Source of the DNA: Cyanobium usitatum str. Tous
Lineage (GTDB): Bacteria; Cyanobacteriota; Cyanobacteriia; PCC-6307; Cyanobiaceae
NCBI RefSeq assembly: GCF_003011885.1
Contig: NZ_PXXO01000001.1
Coordinates: 1-64,000, forward strand
Length of the DNA: 64,000 nt
Reading direction: 5' to 3'
The position numbers were made by a program, and so were the translations under genes. This document shows positions 52,046 to 61,587 of this stretch, piece after piece. The first letter of the stretch is position 1, and every line of letters begins with the position of its first letter. Below the pieces are notes generated by a model. That model searched no databases. It saw only the letters and a list, made by a program, of their open reading frames with translations, and was not told the DNA's origin.

Positions 52046-52425
52046 CGCGTCAGGCCTGCTTGGTGAAGAAGTTGACTGCATTCTCCCAGTAAGGCCTGGG
52101 GGCATTGCTCAGCGCTACCGGGTTTGAGGCTGAGTAGGAGCCAGAGGCAGCGCTGGCCATCGCCGATTTGCTGGGCAAGTAGGTGCTCGTGCAGGAGCCG
52201 GCGCAGGCGATTGCGGCGCACGGATCGTTTGTGCACCTTGCTGCTGATCACAATCCCGCAGCGCCAGGTGCTGGCCGGACTTTTCTGCTGCTTGGCAGGT
52301 AGGAGTTGGGGCAGGGCGTCCAAAACGCGGAGCAACAAAAAAGGGCCGTGCGTTTTGCGGCCCTTCTGATACACACGGTCAAACACCCGTTGCCCCTTAA
52401 GCCGGTGGCACTGGGGCAGGGCCAA
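52042..52425 (-). CDS. rnpA: Ribonuclease P protein component
   Basis: 127 residues. HRLKGQRVFDRVYQKGRKTH, RCGIVISSKVHKRSVRRNRL and RRLLHEHL are the RnpA motifs including the RNR RNA-binding signature. Helps the RNase P RNA mature tRNA 5' ends. 5 bp after rpmH. Confidence 0.95.
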   Translation of the reverse strand: MALPQCHRLKGQRVFDRVYQKGRKTHGPFLLLRVLDALPQLLPAKQQKSPASTWRCGIVISSKVHKRSVRRNRLRRLLHEHLLAQQIGDGQRCLWLLLSLKPGSAEQCPQALLGECSQLLHQAGLTR

Positions 52426-52430
52426 GGCTC

Positions 52431-52568
52431 TTAAACGGCGAGGCGGGCCCGGCCGCGGCGGCGGCGGGTGCGGATCACGCGGCGGCCTGTGTGGCTGCGC
52501 ATGCGTACACGAAAACCAGATACGCGCTTGCGCTTACGACTCGTTCCTTCCAGGGTGCGCTTGGTCAT
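52431..52568 (-). CDS. rpmH: 50S ribosomal protein L34
   Basis: 45 residues, too short for most ORF cut-offs. [45 protein letters not shown] is the complete L34. First gene of the conserved rpmH-rnpA-yidC block. Confidence 0.96.
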   Translation of the reverse strand: MTKRTLEGTSRKRKRVSGFRVRMRSHTGRRVIRTRRRRGRARLAV

Positions 52569-52664
52569 GGCTGGCTCTTCGCTGCGCTTATTGCGTCGGT
52601 AATGGGCGTAAGGGCCAACCTATCAGGCGGGGTTGGCGCCGCTGGGGCTCAGTGCCTATGCCGC

Positions 52665-53258
52665 TCAGTTGTTAGGCGGATCGATCTGAATCAGCCAGCT
52701 GCCCAGGTAGCCGGCCATCGGCACGTCGCCGGGGGCTTGGGCCAGCGCATTGAACTGATACATGCCGATGTTGAAGGGATTGAAGATGTTCATGTACACC
52801 CCGATGGTGCCGGTGTCTGGCACGGGGGTGTCTGGGAAAATCTCTATGGCACCGCCATCGGCAGATACTTCGATCGTGGCTGGGATGGTCTCCTGGCACT
52901 TGGTGCGAGACATCATGCCGCCTTCACTCATCTTGCAGAGCTTGACACGCTTGGGATCAATCTTGGTGTCAAAATAACTTGGGACGCTAATACTTAGTTT
53001 TAGGATTGCCGTCTTGCGATCTTTTGGTCTGAGTATCAAGTAGTACTCCGAGCGCTTGAGGCGCTGGGTGTCGGTCATGAAGAAGTAGAGCTTGCGATAG
53101 TCCTTGGTGTTGTCCCAGCGGAACTCCATCAGGCTGGGCGTGCCCTGGGCCAGGCTCGGCTGGAGACTGGTGCTAAGCGCAACTGCTCCAGTGACGAGTG
53201 CGGCGCTGGCGGCCAGGGCCGGGAGGGCGAGTTGGTGGCGAAGGCGAGGGAAACCCAT
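52665..53258 (-). CDS. DUF2808 exported protein
   Basis: 197 residues from ATG 53258. Signal peptide with hydrophobic LALPALAASAALVTGAVALS and a cut after LAQ. The mature domain (YYLILRPKDRKTAILKLSIS, GTIGVYMNIFNPFNIGMYQF) matches DUF2808, a cyanobacterial secreted family of unknown function. Single gene. Confidence 0.88.
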   Translation of the reverse strand: MGFPRLRHQLALPALAASAALVTGAVALSTSLQPSLAQGTPSLMEFRWDNTKDYRKLYFFMTDTQRLKRSEYYLILRPKDRKTAILKLSISVPSYFDTKIDPKRVKLCKMSEGGMMSRTKCQETIPATIEVSADGGAIEIFPDTPVPDTGTIGVYMNIFNPFNIGMYQFNALAQAPGDVPMAGYLGSWLIQIDPPNN

Positions 53259-53346
53259 CAGGGCTGCACCATTAAGTGATTTGATTCTCAGCAGGGAGCT
53301 GCTGCCCCGGTGCCCGGGGTGGCCGGCCCCAAAGGTGGCGGCGGGC

Positions 53347-53724
53347 CTACGGCTGAGCCCGATCTGGGCGCAGGCTTGCTGCCTCGCGCAGGTAGGGGTG
53401 CAGCGGGGTCTGCTGCGGTTGTAGCCAGGCATGGGCCAGCAGTCGGATGCAGCGAGGCAGATCGCCCGCTACTTCCATTTGCTGGCAATCGAGCAAAGCC
53501 ACCTGGTCCCAGCCTGGCTGGCGCCTGGCGATGGCCGCCGGAAAACAGGCATCCAGATCCCGGGTTACGGAAAAGGTCACCGACAACAGCTGCTCTCCCT
53601 GGAGTCCATTGCGCTCCATAAGGGCATCCACAAGCTCCTTGACACAGGCCTGAATCGCCTCGGTGCTGTTCGCCTCGGCGGTGGTTGCCCCGCGTAGGGC
53701 CCGCAGCACAAAACCAGCATTCAT
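53347..53724 (-). CDS. aroH: Chorismate mutase, AroH type
   Basis: 125 residues from ATG 53724, which overlaps the sppA stop by 4 bp (ATGA); this start also fits the family (VLRALRGATTAEANSTEAIQ). The AroH trimer-type motifs RGATT and SVTFSVTRDLDACFPA are clear. Converts chorismate to prephenate for Phe/Tyr synthesis. Confidence 0.93.
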   Translation of the reverse strand: MNAGFVLRALRGATTAEANSTEAIQACVKELVDALMERNGLQGEQLLSVTFSVTRDLDACFPAAIARRQPGWDQVALLDCQQMEVAGDLPRCIRLLAHAWLQPQQTPLHPYLREAASLRPDRAQP

Positions 53725-54533
53725 GGCCTGTAGAGCCACAGGGGTTGACCGCTCCAGGCCAGTTCCAGGCTGAAGCTCTCGATCAGCTGGCGCAGTTGGC
53801 TGCGGCCTGGCAGTACACCGCCAAAGCGTTTAGGCGGGCTGCCAAAGGTGGTTGGGCGGGTTTTCTCAGGGTCGAGGCCAGCCAGCTCAGCGGCCAGTCG
53901 CCTGGCCGTCTCCTCATCACCGAGCACATCTACTAAACCCAGCTCCAGGGCTTGGGCGCCGCTGAACACCCGGCCATCGGCGAAGCCGCGCACCGTCTCT
54001 TGGTTAAGCCCCCTTCCCGTTGCTACGGCCTCCACAAACTGGTGGTAGCTCGAATCAATCAAGCTCTGCAGCAGCTTGCGTTCCCCTTCGCTGAGAGCGC
54101 GATCCGGCGAAAGAATGTCTTTGTAGAGGCCGCTCTTGACGGTTTCAAAGCTCACGCCCACCCTCTCCAGCAGTTTGGAGAGGTTGTTGCCCCGCAGAAT
54201 CACGCCGATCGAGCCGGTGATAGTGCCTGGGTTGGACACAATTTTCTCGGCGGCAACTCCGATGTAGACCCCGCCTGAGGCGGAAATGTTGCCGAAGCTG
54301 GCCACCACCTTGCAGCCCTTTTCTCGCAGGCGCATTAGGGCGCTGTAGATCTCCTGGCTGTCGCCCACGGTGCCGCCGGGGCTATCAATGCGCAGCAGAA
54401 GAGCAGGGCACTCCCGTTGCTCCACCTGGCGCAGGGCCTTGAGCACCCGGCTGCGGGTCGGGCCGGCGATTGGTCCTTCGATGGCAATGCGCGCCAGGGT
54501 GCGACGGGTCTTGCGGCGCCAGGGCCAGGGCAT
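53721..54533 (-). CDS. sppA: Signal peptide peptidase SppA
   Basis: 270 residues from ATG 54533. IDSPGGTVGDSQEIYSAL, the nucleophile Ser in ASFGNISASGGVYIGVAA, and the general-base Lys in VKSGLYKDILSPDRAL identify the short SppA type. Membrane-associated protease that degrades cleaved signal peptides. A long upstream open frame is a shadow of the opposite EamA gene. Confidence 0.93.
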   Translation of the reverse strand: MPWPWRRKTRRTLARIAIEGPIAGPTRSRVLKALRQVEQRECPALLLRIDSPGGTVGDSQEIYSALMRLREKGCKVVASFGNISASGGVYIGVAAEKIVSNPGTITGSIGVILRGNNLSKLLERVGVSFETVKSGLYKDILSPDRALSEGERKLLQSLIDSSYHQFVEAVATGRGLNQETVRGFADGRVFSGAQALELGLVDVLGDEETARRLAAELAGLDPEKTRPTTFGSPPKRFGGVLPGRSQLRQLIESFSLELAWSGQPLWLYRP

Positions 54534-54591
54534 TTGGGATAGGTGAAGTGGTTGGATCTTAAAAACAAAGCCTTCGCCGGCCAGGAAGCCC

Positions 54592-55527
54592 ATGCCCCAG
54601 GCCCTGCGATGGCCCTTGATGTTGCTCCCTTTTGCGCTGTGGGGCACGGCGATGGCGGCGATGCGGCCCCTGCTGGAATCCGGCAGTCCCCTGCAGGTGG
54701 CAAGCCTGCGGCTGCTGCCAGCGGGGGTTCTGGTGCTGCTGGCCGCCCTGTTGCTGGGCCGCTCCCTGCGGGTGGCTGCCGTTGATTGGCCCTGGTTGCT
54801 GGCCTTTGCCCTGGTGGACGGCAGCATCTTCCAGGGGCTACTGGCCCGGGGCCTGGGCCAGACCGGAGCGGGCCTGGGTTCGGTACTCATTGATTCCCAG
54901 CCCCTGCTGGTGGCCCTGCTGGCCCGCAGTCTGTTTGGGGAGGCGATCAATCCGGTGGGCTGGGTGGGCCTGCTGCTGGGGTTGCTCGGCATCCTTTGCC
55001 TGGGTTTGCCGGCACCGGTGCTGCGCCACTGGTGGCTCGATGGTCCCGTCGCCCTTGGCGAACAGGCCTGGAGCCATGGGGAGCTGTGGATGCTGGCGGC
55101 GGCGGCGGCGATGGCCATCGGCACGGTGCTGAGTCGCTACGCCAGCCGCCAGAGCGATCCGGTGGCAATTACCGGCTGGCACCTTCTGCTTGGTGGCCTG
55201 CCGCTGCTGGGCGGGGTCGCCTGGGAGGGGGCCCTACTGCCCAGCTGGAGCCTGGGAGAATGGGGATTGATGGCTTACGCCACCGTGCTCGGCAGCGCCC
55301 TGGCCTACGGCCTCTTCTTCTGGTTTGCCAACAGTGGTGACCTCACGGGTTTCACCGCTCTCACCTTCTTAACTCCCGTCTTCGCCCTGCTCTGCGGGGT
55401 TTTGCTGCTTGATGAGCAGTTGCAGCCGCTGCAGTGGCTCGGGGCCCTGCTGGCCTTGGTGTCGGTGCTGTTGATCAACCGGCGCCAGCAGCTCTGGCGC
55501 GGCACCTCCCTGCTGGAGCAGCCGTGA
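54592..55527 (+). CDS. EamA/DMT-family transporter
   Basis: 311 residues with ten hydrophobic segments in two EamA repeats. LWGTAMAAMRPLLESGSP start and LFGEAINPVGWVGLLLGLLG at the repeat end are typical. Substrate unknown. TGATG overlap with the glycosyltransferase gene (55527), so they are co-transcribed. Confidence 0.9.
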   Translation: MPQALRWPLMLLPFALWGTAMAAMRPLLESGSPLQVASLRLLPAGVLVLLAALLLGRSLRVAAVDWPWLLAFALVDGSIFQGLLARGLGQTGAGLGSVLIDSQPLLVALLARSLFGEAINPVGWVGLLLGLLGILCLGLPAPVLRHWWLDGPVALGEQAWSHGELWMLAAAAAMAIGTVLSRYASRQSDPVAITGWHLLLGGLPLLGGVAWEGALLPSWSLGEWGLMAYATVLGSALAYGLFFWFANSGDLTGFTALTFLTPVFALLCGVLLLDEQLQPLQWLGALLALVSVLLINRRQQLWRGTSLLEQP

Positions 55528-56600
55528 TGCGGATCCTGGTGGTGAGTACTCCGGTGGGAGCCCTGGGCAGTGGCCGCGGCGGCGGTGTGGAGCTGACGGC
55601 CTGTGCCCTGGTAGCGGGGTTGTTGGCGCGGGGCCACCGGGTGACGGTGCTGGCGGCCGAGGAGTCGGTGTTGCCCACCTCCTGCCTCGCCGCCGAACTT
55701 TGGACCTGTTGCGGCAGCTCCCAGACCAGCGCCCAGCACCAGCAGCGCAGTGCCGCGATCACGATGCCAGCCGACGGCCTGCTGCAGGCCTTCTGGCGGC
55801 GGGCGCTGTTGGAGGGGCCTGGGGCCGGCTTTGAGGCGGTGATCAACCTGGCCTACGACTGGCTGCCTCTCTGGTTGACCCCTCTAGCTCCCCTGCCCCT
55901 GTTTCACCTGGTGAGCATGGGTTCGGTGAGTGAGGCGATGGATTTGGCGATTGCCGAGCTGGCGGCTTGGGATCATCGGCGCCTCGCTTTTCATACCCGC
56001 GTGCAGGCGGAGGATTTTTGTTTGCCCCAGGCGCCGGTGGTGCTGGGCAATGGCTTTGACCTAGACGCCTACGGCTTCTGCGCCGAGCCTGAGCCGCTGC
56101 TCGGCTGGGCCGGCAGGGTGGCGCCGGAGAAGGGGCTGGAGGACGCGGCGGCGGCGGCGGCCCAGCTGGGGTTACCCCTAGCGGTGTGGGGTTTGGTGGA
56201 AGACCAGGCCTATGCAGCAGCTGTGGAGGCGTCGGTGCCGGCTGGCACCCTTCAGTGGCGTGGTTTCTTGCCCACCAATCAGCTGCAGCAGCAGCTCGGC
56301 CATTGCCAGGCCCTGCTGAATACCCCCAAGTGGAATGAGGCCTACGGCAACGTGGTGGTGGAGGCGCTGGCCTGCGGTGTGCCGGTGGTGGCCTATCGCC
56401 GCGGCGGCCCCGGCGAGTTGGTGCAGCACGGTCTCACTGGACTGCTGGTGGAGCCGGACGACGTGACGGCCCTGGCGGCGGCGGTGGCCCAGGTGGGCGC
56501 TATCGAGCGACGCGCCTGCCGGGCCTGGGTGGAGGCCAACGCCACGCGGGCGGTGCTGGCGGAGCGGGTGGAGGCGTGGTTGCTGGCGGGGCTGACCTGA
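55527..56600 (+). CDS. GT4-family glycosyltransferase, possibly UDP-glucose:tetrahydrobiopterin glucosyltransferase
   Basis: 357 residues. The start MRILVVSTPVGALGSGRGGG resembles the cyanobacterial BH4 glucosyltransferase (BGluT). The GT-B C-terminal domain has LGWAGRVAPEKGLEDAAAAA and the nucleotide-sugar motif NEAYGNVVVEALACGVPVVA. Pteridine glucosylation is inferred from similarity of the N-terminus; a lipid or polysaccharide acceptor is possible. Confidence 0.8.
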   Translation: MRILVVSTPVGALGSGRGGGVELTACALVAGLLARGHRVTVLAAEESVLPTSCLAAELWTCCGSSQTSAQHQQRSAAITMPADGLLQAFWRRALLEGPGAGFEAVINLAYDWLPLWLTPLAPLPLFHLVSMGSVSEAMDLAIAELAAWDHRRLAFHTRVQAEDFCLPQAPVVLGNGFDLDAYGFCAEPEPLLGWAGRVAPEKGLEDAAAAAAQLGLPLAVWGLVEDQAYAAAVEASVPAGTLQWRGFLPTNQLQQQLGHCQALLNTPKWNEAYGNVVVEALACGVPVVAYRRGGPGELVQHGLTGLLVEPDDVTALAAAVAQVGAIERRACRAWVEANATRAVLAERVEAWLLAGLT

Positions 56601-56690
56601 CCGAGATGGGGCATTCACGGCCATGCGGCAGGGGAACCGTTTGTGATCAGCTAGCCGCCGCCGAGATCGCCGAGCCCTGCTTGATGGCGG

Positions 56691-58604
56691 TTGGCAGGAA
56701 CTGCCAGGTCCGGCTTGCCACCAGCGGTCGCACGTCGCTTCAGTACGTTGAATGCTTCGGCAAAACGCCCTCTGCCACAGCGCTTAACGCCAGATCTGCT
56801 AAGCGCTGAGCCGCCACCGGCCCCGCTGACCCGCCATCGCCTCGTCTTGCTCTGCACCCTGGCGATCGGCTTGCTGCTGTTCGTGTGGCAGCTCGGCAGC
56901 ACGGGGTTAGTGGATGAAACACCGCCGCTGTTCGCCGCCTCGGCGCGGGCCATGGCTGAAACGGGCGACTGGCTGATTCCCCGCGTCAACGGCCTGCCCC
57001 GCTACGACAAGCCGCCGCTTGTGTATTGGTTGATGGGGGCCCTCTATGCCCTGCCGGGGCAGCAGGCCTGGAACCCCCTGGGCACCTGGGCGGCGCGGCT
57101 GCCCTCGGCCCTGGCCAGCGTGGCGCTGATGCTGGGCCTGGCCCACACCCTGCTGCGCTGGCCCCAGCGCTCCCGGGCCCCAGGGTCCACGGCGCTGGCG
57201 GCCGCCCTGGCCTACGGCCTTTCGCCCCTGGCGTTGGTGTGGGGCCGCATCGCCGTGAGTGATGCTCTACTGGCTGGGTGTCTGGGGTTCAGCCTGCTGC
57301 TGAGCTGGCGCTGCTATGCCGCAGGCGGGCGCCGCTGGTGGCAGGCCTGGCTGGTGCTGGGGCTGGCGGTGCTGGCCAAGGGGCCGGTGGCGGTGCTTTT
57401 GCTGGGGCTCACCCTTCTTTTATTTGGCTGGCTGCAGGCGGATCTGGGCGGGCTGTGGGCGCGGCTGCGGCCCCTGCCTGGGCTGGCACTCACCGCCCTG
57501 GTGGCGCTGCCCTGGTATGGCCTGGCGCTGCTGGTAGAGGGAGAGCCCTTCTGGCAGAGCTTTTTTGGTTATCACAATCTGCAGCGCTTCACCGCGGTGG
57601 TGAACAATCACCAGGCTCCCTGGTGGTTCTTCGTGCCCGTGCTGGTGATCGCCAGCTTGCCGGTCACGCCCTTGTTGCTGCTGGGGCTGGCCCAGGGCCT
57701 GGGGCGCCTGCGCTGGCGCTGGCTGCCGGCCGACCCGCTGGCGCCCGAGCTCTCCCTGCAGCGTTTCGCCGCCTGCTGGCTGCTGGCGGTGTTTCTGTTT
57801 TTCACTGCGGCCGCCACCAAGCTGCCCAGCTACTGGCTGCCGGCCACACCGGCGGCGGGCCTGCTGGTGGCCCTGGCTGCTCAGCGGTGCCGGCGCTGGG
57901 CCTGGGGGCTGAGCCTGCTGCTCACGGCGGTCCTGGCCGGGGGCTTCGCGGCAGGACCCCTTTGGCTGCCGCTGATTGAGGCCCCCGAGATGCCCAGCCT
58001 GGTGGCTGAGCTGTTGGCGGCGCCCTGGGTGCCCCTGGCCGCGGCCTTCTGGGCCCTAGCCCTGCTGCTGGGGGCCTGGGCGGGCTGGCGCAAGGACGCT
58101 CTTTCGGGCCTGCTGGCCCTGCAGCTGCCGCTGGCAGCGTTTGTGCCGGCGGTGTTGCTGCCGCTGGTGGAGTTGGGTGATCGGCTGCGGGCCGCCCCAG
58201 TGCGGGAGCTCGCGGCTGAGGCCCGCTCCGCCCGCCGGCCCAGCGAGCCGCTGGCGATGCTCGGCATGCTCAAACCCTCGCTGCACTACTACAGCCGCCG
58301 GGTGGTGATCTTCGAGGGTGATGAGCCCCAGCACCTGTTGAACCTGGCCGATCGCCTGCGGCATGAGAGCCGCCCAGGCCAACCCGCCAGCACGTCGGCG
58401 CAGCAGCCGAGTGTGTTGGTGGTGATTGATTCCGGCACCGCCGCCCAGCCCCACTGGCAGGGACTTAAACCCCAGCTATTGAGTCGCCGCGGTATCTATG
58501 CCCTCTGGCGCCTGGAGCGCAGTCGCCTGGAGCAGCGGGCGGCCCAGCTGCAGCGGCAGGGGGTGGCCGCCGACTGGCAGCTGCAGCGCCCCGAGCGCTA
58601 CTGA
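56691..58604 (+). CDS. ArnT/PMT-family membrane glycosyltransferase
   Basis: 637 residues; the start is uncertain. About 11-12 membrane spans. Near the N-terminus LVDETPPLFAASARAMAETG and VNGLPRYDKPPLVYWLMGAL are the GT83/ArnT signatures with the acidic residue in the first external loop. Transfers a sugar from a polyprenyl phosphate to lipid or protein outside the cytoplasm; the acceptor is unknown. Confidence 0.88.
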   Translation: MAGTARSGLPPAVARRFSTLNASAKRPLPQRLTPDLLSAEPPPAPLTRHRLVLLCTLAIGLLLFVWQLGSTGLVDETPPLFAASARAMAETGDWLIPRVNGLPRYDKPPLVYWLMGALYALPGQQAWNPLGTWAARLPSALASVALMLGLAHTLLRWPQRSRAPGSTALAAALAYGLSPLALVWGRIAVSDALLAGCLGFSLLLSWRCYAAGGRRWWQAWLVLGLAVLAKGPVAVLLLGLTLLLFGWLQADLGGLWARLRPLPGLALTALVALPWYGLALLVEGEPFWQSFFGYHNLQRFTAVVNNHQAPWWFFVPVLVIASLPVTPLLLLGLAQGLGRLRWRWLPADPLAPELSLQRFAACWLLAVFLFFTAAATKLPSYWLPATPAAGLLVALAAQRCRRWAWGLSLLLTAVLAGGFAAGPLWLPLIEAPEMPSLVAELLAAPWVPLAAAFWALALLLGAWAGWRKDALSGLLALQLPLAAFVPAVLLPLVELGDRLRAAPVRELAAEARSARRPSEPLAMLGMLKPSLHYYSRRVVIFEGDEPQHLLNLADRLRHESRPGQPASTSAQQPSVLVVIDSGTAAQPHWQGLKPQLLSRRGIYALWRLERSRLEQRAAQLQRQGVAADWQLQRPERY

Positions 58605-59146
58605 GGCTGCGCGCCTTCTAAAGACTGGGTCAGCTGCTTTTGCCGGCAGAAACTGCAATGGCCCCAGCGGGCCATTTCACCGGCGGGGGCCGGGCTGGTG
58701 CAGCGGGGACAGCTAGCCATGCCGTGGACGTCCACCCGGCTGGGATGGACGCTCCACACCTCTTCCTCCTGCTGGCGGCCGGGGGCTACGGCGGCGCTGG
58801 GGTGGTGCTGCTCCAGGCGTATGTCTCGCACGGTGAAGCCGTTGGCGCGTAGGGCCCCCAGCAGTTGGTGGCGGTTGTATTGGAGCGCCTGCAGCCAGGG
58901 GCCAGGGGCGGCGCCCACGGTGAGCAGGCCGCTGTGCAGCCGCAGGGGCCGGCAGTGGGGTGCCAGCTGGGCGCCGGCGATGCGGGGCCAGGCCTGCCAT
59001 AGGGCTGCCAGGTGTCCGCCCTGCTGCCAGCTTTGCTCCAATTCCCGCAGGCAGCTGGCCAGGGCGCTGGCGGGCTGCCGGGGTGGCGGCATCAGCAGGC
59101 TCAGATTGCCGAGTTGGCGGGTTTGCTGTCGGGGGGCCTTGGCCAT
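58598..59146 (-). CDS. DUF721 protein with C-terminal zinc-ribbon motif
   Basis: 182 residues. The DUF721 (DciA-like) part covers about 25-110 (LWQAWPRIAGAQLAPHCRPL, GLLTVGAAPGPWLQALQYNR). A C-terminal extension holds two Cys pairs (ASCPRCTSPAPAG, GHCSFCRQKQ), a zinc ribbon. DciA proteins help load the replicative helicase in many bacteria; a role here is inferred from the domain. Confidence 0.82.
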   Translation of the reverse strand: MAKAPRQQTRQLGNLSLLMPPPRQPASALASCLRELEQSWQQGGHLAALWQAWPRIAGAQLAPHCRPLRLHSGLLTVGAAPGPWLQALQYNRHQLLGALRANGFTVRDIRLEQHHPSAAVAPGRQQEEEVWSVHPSRVDVHGMASCPRCTSPAPAGEMARWGHCSFCRQKQLTQSLEGAQPQ

Positions 59147-59233
59147 GGCTTGACCCTATCGGCGGTGCGGCAATCCCGCTGGTGAATCAAGCCAAACCCT
59201 GGCTAACCTCAAGCCTTGCCCCTGCAGCCTCCG

Positions 59234-60007
59234 ATGGGCTTCTTCGACCGCCTCAGCCGCCTGATCCGCGCCAACGCCAATGCGGCGGTAGGCGCGATGG
59301 AGGACCCTTCCAAGATTTTGGATCAATCGGTGGCCGACATGCAGTCGGACCTGATCAAGCTTCGCCAGGCGGTGGCTACTGCTATCGCTAGCCAAAAGCG
59401 CATCCAGAACCAGGCCGAGCAGGCCGATTCCCAGGCTAAAACGTGGTACGAGCGCGCTGAACTGGCCCTCAAGAAGGGTGAGGAAGACCTGGCCCGGGAA
59501 GCCCTAGGGCGCCGCAAAACCTGCCAAGACACCGCCACTGCCCTCAACACCCAGCTGCAGAGCCAGGCGGGTCAGGTGGACCAGCTCAAAAAGAGCTTGG
59601 TGTCACTTGAGAGCAGGATCGCCGAGGCCAAAACCAAAAAGGACATGCTCAAGGCCCGGGCCCAGGCGGCCCAGGCCCAGGAGCAGCTGCAGAGCGCCGT
59701 GGGCAGCCTCGGCACCAACAGCTCCATGGCCGCCTTTGAGCGCATGGAGGAAAAGGTGCAGACCCTGGAGGCTCGCAGCCAAGCCGCCGCTGAGCTGGCT
59801 GGAGCAGATCTGGAGAGTCAGTTTGCGGCCCTTGAAGGTGCCCCCGAGGTTGACGATGAATTGGCGGCTTTGAAAAATCGCCTCGCCGGTGGGACACCGG
59901 TATCCCTGCCCCTGGGAAGCTCAGCTGCTCCCCAGCTCGAGCCCGTAAAGGTGAGCGAGGTAGACCCGGAGCTCGAGGAGCTCAAGCGTTCGATCGACAA
60001 ACTCTGA
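59234..60007 (+). CDS. vipp1: VIPP1/PspA (IM30) membrane-remodelling protein
   Basis: 257 residues from ATG 59234. MGFFDRLSRLIRANANAAVG is the PspA/VIPP1 amphipathic helix, followed by the long coiled coil (DPSKILDQSVADMQSDLIKL onward). The C-terminal tail after residue 220 (PLGSSAAPQLEPVKVSEVDP) is the VIPP1-type extension. An ESCRT-III-like protein needed for thylakoid membrane maintenance. Confidence 0.93.
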   Translation: MGFFDRLSRLIRANANAAVGAMEDPSKILDQSVADMQSDLIKLRQAVATAIASQKRIQNQAEQADSQAKTWYERAELALKKGEEDLAREALGRRKTCQDTATALNTQLQSQAGQVDQLKKSLVSLESRIAEAKTKKDMLKARAQAAQAQEQLQSAVGSLGTNSSMAAFERMEEKVQTLEARSQAAAELAGADLESQFAALEGAPEVDDELAALKNRLAGGTPVSLPLGSSAAPQLEPVKVSEVDPELEELKRSIDKL

Positions 60008-60086
60008 GCGGCTTGGCAGTTCGTCTCCGGCCGGCTGCCCCGCTTCATACAATCGCCGTACGCATACGTTTTTAAGGGCTGCTGTC

Positions 60087-60407
60087 GTGTCTGTCGCTCA
60101 TCTCACCGATGCCAATTTCCAAGCTGAGGTGACCGATTGTTCTACCCCCGTGCTGGTGGATGTGTGGGCCGAATGGTGCGGTCCCTGCCGGCTGATGGCT
60201 CCAATGATGGAGTGGATGGCTGCTGAATATGCGGATCGCCTGGTGGTGGGCAAGCTCGAGGCAGACGCCAACCCAGTGATTCGCGATGGCTTGCAGATCC
60301 AGGGACTGCCCGCCCTGATCTTGTTCCGAGATGGCAAGGAACTGGCACGCCACGAGGGTGCCATGGCCAAACCGCAGCTTCAGGCTTTTGTGGATGCCCA
60401 TATCTGA
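60087..60407 (+). CDS. Thioredoxin
   Basis: 106 residues from GTG 60087. VLVDVWAEWCGPCRLMAPMM with the WCGPC site (Cys31, Cys34), cis-Pro in QGLPALILF. The overlap of its stop with the next gene's ATG (60394) shows co-transcription with the aminotransferase. Confidence 0.93.
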   Translation: MSVAHLTDANFQAEVTDCSTPVLVDVWAEWCGPCRLMAPMMEWMAAEYADRLVVGKLEADANPVIRDGLQIQGLPALILFRDGKELARHEGAMAKPQLQAFVDAHI

Positions 60408-61587
60408 GCGCCTGTCGCGTCTTGGCAGCGGCGTTTTCGCTCGCAATGACCAGCGCAAATCGGCCTACGCATCTCGTGCCGCCAGCCGGGGTCTATCCCC
60501 ACTCCTCGATCTCTCACTCGGCTCCACCGATCTGCAACCCCCCGAGGCGGCCATCGAGGCGATCGCTGCCCAGCTTGGTCAGCCCGCCAGCGCCTCCTAC
60601 TGCCTTCACGCAGCGACCCTGCCCTTTCGCTTGGCAGTGGCCGATTGGGCCCAGCGTCGCTTTGGGGTGAAGGTGGATCCGGAGACGGAGGTGCTGTTGC
60701 TGGTGGGTTCCCAGGAGGGCACGGCCCACCTGCCCCTGGCGGTGCTCAACCCGGGTGATCGGGCCCTGCTGCTCGACCCCTGCTACCCCTCCCACCTGGG
60801 TGGCTTACACCTGGCTTCCGCTGAGCCGGTGTTGTTGCCGCTCGATCCCGAGGCGGGCTGGCGACCGGATTTTGATGCCCTCAGCGCAGAGCAGTGGGAC
60901 GACTTGAAGTTGATGGTGCTCGGCTACCCCCACAACCCCACTGCCACTACGGGCCAGCAGCTCTGGCTGGATGAAGCGGCGGAAAGGGCCTTTCGCCATG
61001 GGCTTGTGCTGGCCCACGACAACCCTTACGTGGATCTGGCCCTCGATGGCGAGGCGCCGGCCCTGTTGCGAGCACCCCATTGGCGCGACTGCGGCATTGA
61101 GTTTTTCTCCTTTTCAAAGGGCTGGTGTTTGGGGGGCTACCGGCTGGCTTTCGCCATCGGTGCCGAGTGGTTGATCAGCGCCTTGCGCCAGCTCAAGGGG
61201 GTGGTGGATTTCAATCAGTCCCTGGCCCTGCAGGCCGGGGCGATTGCGGCGCTTGAGCAGGCTCCGAATTGGCCTGGTCAGTTGCGGCAGGAATACCGGC
61301 AGCGACGCGATCGCATGGCTGACGCCCTTGAAGCGGTGGGCTGGCCGGTGCGGCGGCCCTCAATGGCGCTTTATTTGTGGTTGGAGTTGCCGCCCCAGGC
61401 GCGCCAGCGCAGCTGGGGCAGCGAGGATTTTTGTGCAGCCCTGCTCGAGGCCACCGGTGTGGCCCTGACGCCTGGCAATGGCTTTGGCCCCGGAGGCGAG
61501 GGCTGGCTGCGCCTTGCCCTGGTGCATCCGGTAGCCGAGCTCGAGGCTGGTGCGGCCCGCATCGGTGCCTGGCTGGCCACCCTTTGA
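60394..61587 (+). CDS. Class I/II aminotransferase
   Basis: 397 residues from ATG 60394, overlapping the thioredoxin stop by 14 bp. Fold type I: LDLSLGSTDLQPPEAAIEAI, GYPHNPTATTGQQLW, LAHDNPYVDLAL, the PLP Lys in FFSFSKGWCLGGYRLAFAIG, and the substrate Arg near EGWLRLALV. Could be aspartate-, alanine- or LL-diaminopimelate-pathway type; substrate not resolved. Confidence 0.85.
   Translation: MPISERLSRLGSGVFARNDQRKSAYASRAASRGLSPLLDLSLGSTDLQPPEAAIEAIAAQLGQPASASYCLHAATLPFRLAVADWAQRRFGVKVDPETEVLLLVGSQEGTAHLPLAVLNPGDRALLLDPCYPSHLGGLHLASAEPVLLPLDPEAGWRPDFDALSAEQWDDLKLMVLGYPHNPTATTGQQLWLDEAAERAFRHGLVLAHDNPYVDLALDGEAPALLRAPHWRDCGIEFFSFSKGWCLGGYRLAFAIGAEWLISALRQLKGVVDFNQSLALQAGAIAALEQAPNWPGQLRQEYRQRRDRMADALEAVGWPVRRPSMALYLWLELPPQARQRSWGSEDFCAALLEATGVALTPGNGFGPGGEGWLRLALVHPVAELEAGAARIGAWLATL

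Noticed and set aside
53721-55124. Long N-terminal extension of sppA (to 55124)
   Set aside because: The extension is antisense to the EamA gene and Ser/Arg/Pro-rich; the SppA family start is ATG 54533.
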